In this document: positions 44,501-45,538 of the stretch, piece by piece
Layout of the letters: the number at the start of each line of letters is the position of its first letter
Numbering within the stretch: the first letter of the stretch is position 1
Origin: Bacteroidota bacterium
Lineage (GTDB): Bacteria > Bacteroidota > Bacteroidia > B-17B0 > Aurantibacillaceae
Direction: 5' to 3'
Assembly: GCA_013697245.1 (NCBI GenBank)
Contig: JACCXH010000046.1
Span: 1 to 45,538, forward strand
DNA length: 45,538 nucleotides
Made by a program: the position numbers and the translations under genes
Notes under the pieces: model-generated
Told to the model about the DNA's origin: nothing
The model's input: the letters and a program-made list of their open reading frames with translations, nothing else
Databases searched by the model: none

Positions 44501-45006
44501 TTTGCCACAGAGCTAATTACGTGAGCGATCTCAATTGTTGGATGCACCAAATCGGAGATCAAAGTATTTAATGAATCAATGCCTGTATGCCACGATCCAC
44601 GAGCTACAGGCACTTCGATACGTTGTGTTAATTTACCTTGTTTGCCAATGGTGTTTCCGGCCTTGGTAAATTCAAGCATCATTTTTTCGTTTAATGAAAT
44701 AATATCGTTGAGCGTGTCGCAAATTTTTCCACTTAAACCCACATGGTCTATTGGCATGCGAGCAGTAAAATTTCCGTTCTTTACTTCGGTTAAAACTCTT
44801 AGGAATTCTTTTTTATCAAGAGTTCCTGCTAATTGATCAATAGGATCAATTTTAATATTAACAACTTTAGTCTTGGTTTTTGACCTAATTGGTTTTTCAA
44901 CTTCCTGTAGATTTTTTTCGTGGTATCCAATACCGTTTGCCGAACCATTTTGAGCAGTAGATTTTCCGTTAGAGGACTTTACCACCTTTTCTTTTTTGTT
45001 ACCCAT
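38548..45006 (-). CDS. Soluble poly-HAMP hybrid histidine kinase with three receivers (Nik1-like)
   Basis: A 2152-residue cytoplasmic protein without transmembrane helices. Residues 1-60 are basic and low complexity; 65-238 are diverged HAMP-like units; 239-1158 are ten tandem 92-residue repeats, with a partial eleventh to 1217. Each repeat contains a HAMP signature ([18 protein letters not shown]) and a second diverged HAMP (EGKLGGQA...[11 protein letters not shown]). Then come a GAF domain (about 1238-1385), a coiled coil, HisKA with His1470 in [11 protein letters not shown], an HATPase ([16 protein letters not shown]) and receivers with Asp1815, Asp1937 and Asp2083. The plan matches group III Nik1-type kinases of fungi, known for osmotic and fungicide responses, but with about twice as many repeats. 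It is transcribed with the REC-kinase. Confidence 0.93.
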   Translation of the reverse strand: MGNKKEKVVKSSNGKSTAQNGSANGIGYHEKNLQEVEKPIRSKTKTKVVNIKIDPIDQLAGTLDKKEFLRVLTEVKNGNFTARMPIDHVGLSGKICDTLNDIISLNEKMMLEFTKAGNTIGKQGKLTQRIEVPVARGSWHTGIDSLNTLISDLVHPTIEIAHVISSVAKGNLSQQMSEKIGDHALQGEFARIAKEVNDMVKQLNLFSMEVTRVAREVGSEGKLGGQAKVKGVAGVWKDLTDSVNQMGSNLTAQVRNIAEVTTAVAKGDLSKKITVDVKGEILELKNTINTMVDQLNSFSSEVTRVALEVGTEGKLGGQAQVKGVAGTWKDLTDSVNQMGSNLTAQVRNIAEVTTAVAKGDLSRKITVDVKGEILELKNTINTMVDQLNSFGSEVTRVAREVGSEGKLGGQATVEGVGGVWKDLTDSVNQMGSNLTGQVRNIAEVTTAVAKGDLSRKITVDVKGEILELKNTINTMVDQLNSFASEVTRVAREVGSEGKLGGQATVKGVGGVWKDLTDSVNQMGSNLTAQVRNIAEVTTAVARGDLSRKITVDVKGEILELKKTINTMVDQLNSFASEVTRVALEVGTEGKLGGQAKVTGVGGTWKDLTDSVNQMGSNLTSQVRNIAEVTTAVANGDLSRKITVDVKGEILELKNTINTMVDQLNSFGSEVTRVAREVGSEGKLGGQATVEGVGGVWKDLTDSVNQMASNLTGQVRNIAEVTTAVAKGDLSRKITVDVKGEILELKNTINTMVDQLNSFGSEVTRVAREVGSEGKLGGQADVPGVGGTWKDLTDSVNKMASNLTSQVRNIAEVTTAVANGDLSRKIGVDVKGEILELKNTINTMVDQLRGFASEVTRVAREVGTEGKLGGQANVPGVAGTWKDLTDSVNQMAGNLTSQVRNIAEVAIAVANGDMSKKITVDVRGEILQLKETLNTMVDQLRAFASEVTRVAREVGTDGKLGGQAFVPGVAGTWKDLTDSVNQMTSNLTAQVRNIAEVTKAVASGNLSKTVAIDVKGEILDLKNTINTMVEQLNSFAFEVTRVAREVGTEGKLGGQAEVKGVAGTWKDLTDSVNMMGSNLTSQVRGIAKVVTSVATGNLRQKLSIDAKGEVAQLTETINEMIDTLAVFADQVTNVAREVGVEGRLGGQASVPGASGIWKNLTENVNQLAENLTTQVRSISEVASAVTKGDLTRNIRVDAKGEVEALKDTINQMIANLRETTLRNQEQDWLKSNLAKFTQMLQGQKDLNTVTQRILSELAQVVTAHYGSFYILKQDDETQSTKLKLFASYAYKTTKGIPTEFAIGEGLVGQCAFEKERILLNNVPGDYIKINSSLGKTQPLNLIILPVLFENDVKAVIELASLDTFSITHLDFLSQLTESIGIVLNTIETNSRTEELLAQSQSLAGELKIQQEELRRTNDELQDKALLLVKQKDEVEAKNKEVEEARRSLEEKAEQLTLTSKYKSEFLANMSHELRTPLNSLLILAQQLYENAEGNLNDKQVRYAKTIHSCGDDLIQLINDILDLSKIESGFISANFSTVRFTEIASFVETTFKPISEAKQLKFSIETENALPDMMETDLQRLNQILKNLLSNSFKFTEKGEVKLRISEGKSWKQGMMASLDNAKRVVAFSIIDTGIGIPQEKQNIIFEAFQQAEGSTSRKYGGTGLGLSISRGLAELLGGTIELESLPGRGSTFTLFLPIENVHGLVTIETAGNPAYKQLQMADENQNLDKLLNSLNITTEESKKLNINEMINETGDDRSNIQPSDKVILVVEDDLRFGKILIEKAHANGMKAIVAVSYIEVFDFINRFMPIAITLDVKLPDTSGWKVLDLLRNDLSYRHIPIHLISGEENKNLALKRGARSFLLKPLENEALNDLFKDIITFNEKETKHVLVVEDNEIDSSQIVKVLQGDKLEVTIASTGKKALKLIGSTDYDCIILDYTLPDISGKELLSKVTEIKKKITPLIVYSAKDFTQPEMQQINNNSNTVVAKGVNSIEYLLEETVLHLHVNHKELAPEKKKIIENIRMKEDILTGKNILVVDDDVRNLFALTTVFERLNINAITAESGKEAINILNENPKIDMVLMDIMMPEMDGYETTQKIRREHKNSTLPIIAVTAKAMKGDRQKCIEAGASDYITKPLKIDQLLSLMRIWFYK
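41533..44292 (-). repeat. Ten 276-bp tandem repeats encoding HAMP pairs
   Basis: Each 276-bp unit encodes 92 residues beginning LTDSVNQM and ending GTWKD or GVWKD. Units are highly similar; units 2 and 5, and 3 and 6, share nearly the same residues over most of their length, while units 8-10 are more diverged. Such repeats can change number by recombination and are a risk for misassembly from short reads. Confidence 0.9.
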
Positions 45007-45538
45007 AATTATAAAAAATTAAAAGTTCTGAATAATATATTTTGAATTAAATTTTGTTGAATTTGTTGCCCGAAATAAAGAACTATAATTATTTTTTATT
45101 TCACAAATAAAAACATCGGAAAATTACATCATACTCGAAAATTGTGGAACATATTACTCATAAAAACGTGGCTTAATTTTTGTGTAATACATATTTTCTA
45201 AAAAAGGGCAGCACTTGCGAGCGCTTACTTAATAGGCGATTTTGGGGAATTTTTCCCTTCATCAGGGGCATTAAATTAAAATAAAACAATAAAATCAGGT
45301 CTTAAATAGGTGGCATGATTCTTTCATTTAATAACCAGAAACAAACTTAAATAAAAAATCATGGAACCATTTAAAAAATCTGAAATGACCACAATGACAG
45401 GGTGCATGAATAAATAATATCAACTTGATTTATTAAATAGTCCAAATTTCTTCTACAAAAGCGTATTGATAGTTACAAGTATTAATAATTTGTATCTCAG
45501 TAATTGCCTTTATAGTTTTTTCAATATAGTCACTGATT
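45007..45538. other. Upstream region without a recognised gene
   Basis: About 530 nt of AT-rich sequence containing no convincing gene, RNA or terminator. It should contain the promoter of the poly-HAMP kinase operon near 45007-45120; a specific element is not identified. Confidence 0.5.

Noticed and set aside
38690-44836. Several plus-strand frames of 60-140 codons opposite the poly-HAMP kinase
   Set aside because: They are antisense shadows of a strongly conserved coding sequence and repeat with its 276-bp period.
45361-45417. An 18-codon frame starting MEPFKKSEM
   Set aside because: Very short, without context or known match; such frames are frequent by chance in AT-rich DNA.

Overview
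The window looks like a chromosomal segment of an AT-rich Bacteroidota bacterium. Supporting signs: type IX secretion (T9SS) C-terminal sorting domains on at least two secreted proteins, a TonB receptor, PorE-like OmpA proteins, TAnnTTTG-type -7 promoter elements, few Shine-Dalgarno sequences, and families typical of the phylum (DUF2452, DUF3606, TIGR03643). No genus is claimed.

Layout. (1) 1-2.8 kb: the 3' end of a TonB-dependent receptor gene, an MFS transporter, and a small protein with an RNA-polymerase alpha-CTD-like domain, ending near a T-loop-like sequence and a strong terminator; this could be the edge of an integrated element. (2) 3-5.3 kb: a T9SS-exported serine hydrolase and an NmrA-like protein. 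(3) 5.3-10.4 kb: a minus-strand carotenoid operon crtI-crtB-(conserved secreted protein)-crtZ-crtYcd-glycosyltransferase, predicted to make zeaxanthin and probably a glycoside of it. (4) 10.7-13.1 kb: a minus-strand operon PTPS-folE-DUF2452-merR, whose last gene is a CarH/LitR-type MerR regulator with a B12-binding domain. (5) 13.2-15.8 kb: a divergent plus-strand operon SRPBCC-TIGR03643-SDR-flavin reductase-TspO. (6) 15.9-22.1 kb: secreted and membrane proteins of mostly unknown role. (7) 22.4-25 kb: cyanophycin synthetase. (8) 25-28.5 kb: outer-membrane proteins. (9) 28.5-32.4 kb: a type II NADH dehydrogenase gene broken by an in-frame amber codon, rpoN, a NUDIX hydrolase and a DUF3606 protein. 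(10) 32.7-37.2 kb: lipoproteins and two OmpA-family proteins. (11) 37.3-45 kb: a two-gene signalling operon with a 2152-residue soluble poly-HAMP hybrid histidine kinase followed by a REC-histidine kinase.

The most coherent system is regions 3-5. Two promoter regions, one before crtI and one between the PTPS and SRPBCC operons, carry the same bipartite operator: two near-palindromic 14-nt arms 10 nt apart. At both minus-strand promoters the proximal arm lies 5-6 nt upstream of a -7-like element, as expected for a repressor that blocks RNA polymerase. With the MerR-B12 gene inside one of these operons, this reads as an autoregulated, probably light-responsive regulon joining carotenoid, pterin, flavin and TspO functions. 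The DNA pattern is seen directly; the assignment to this regulator and to light is inference.
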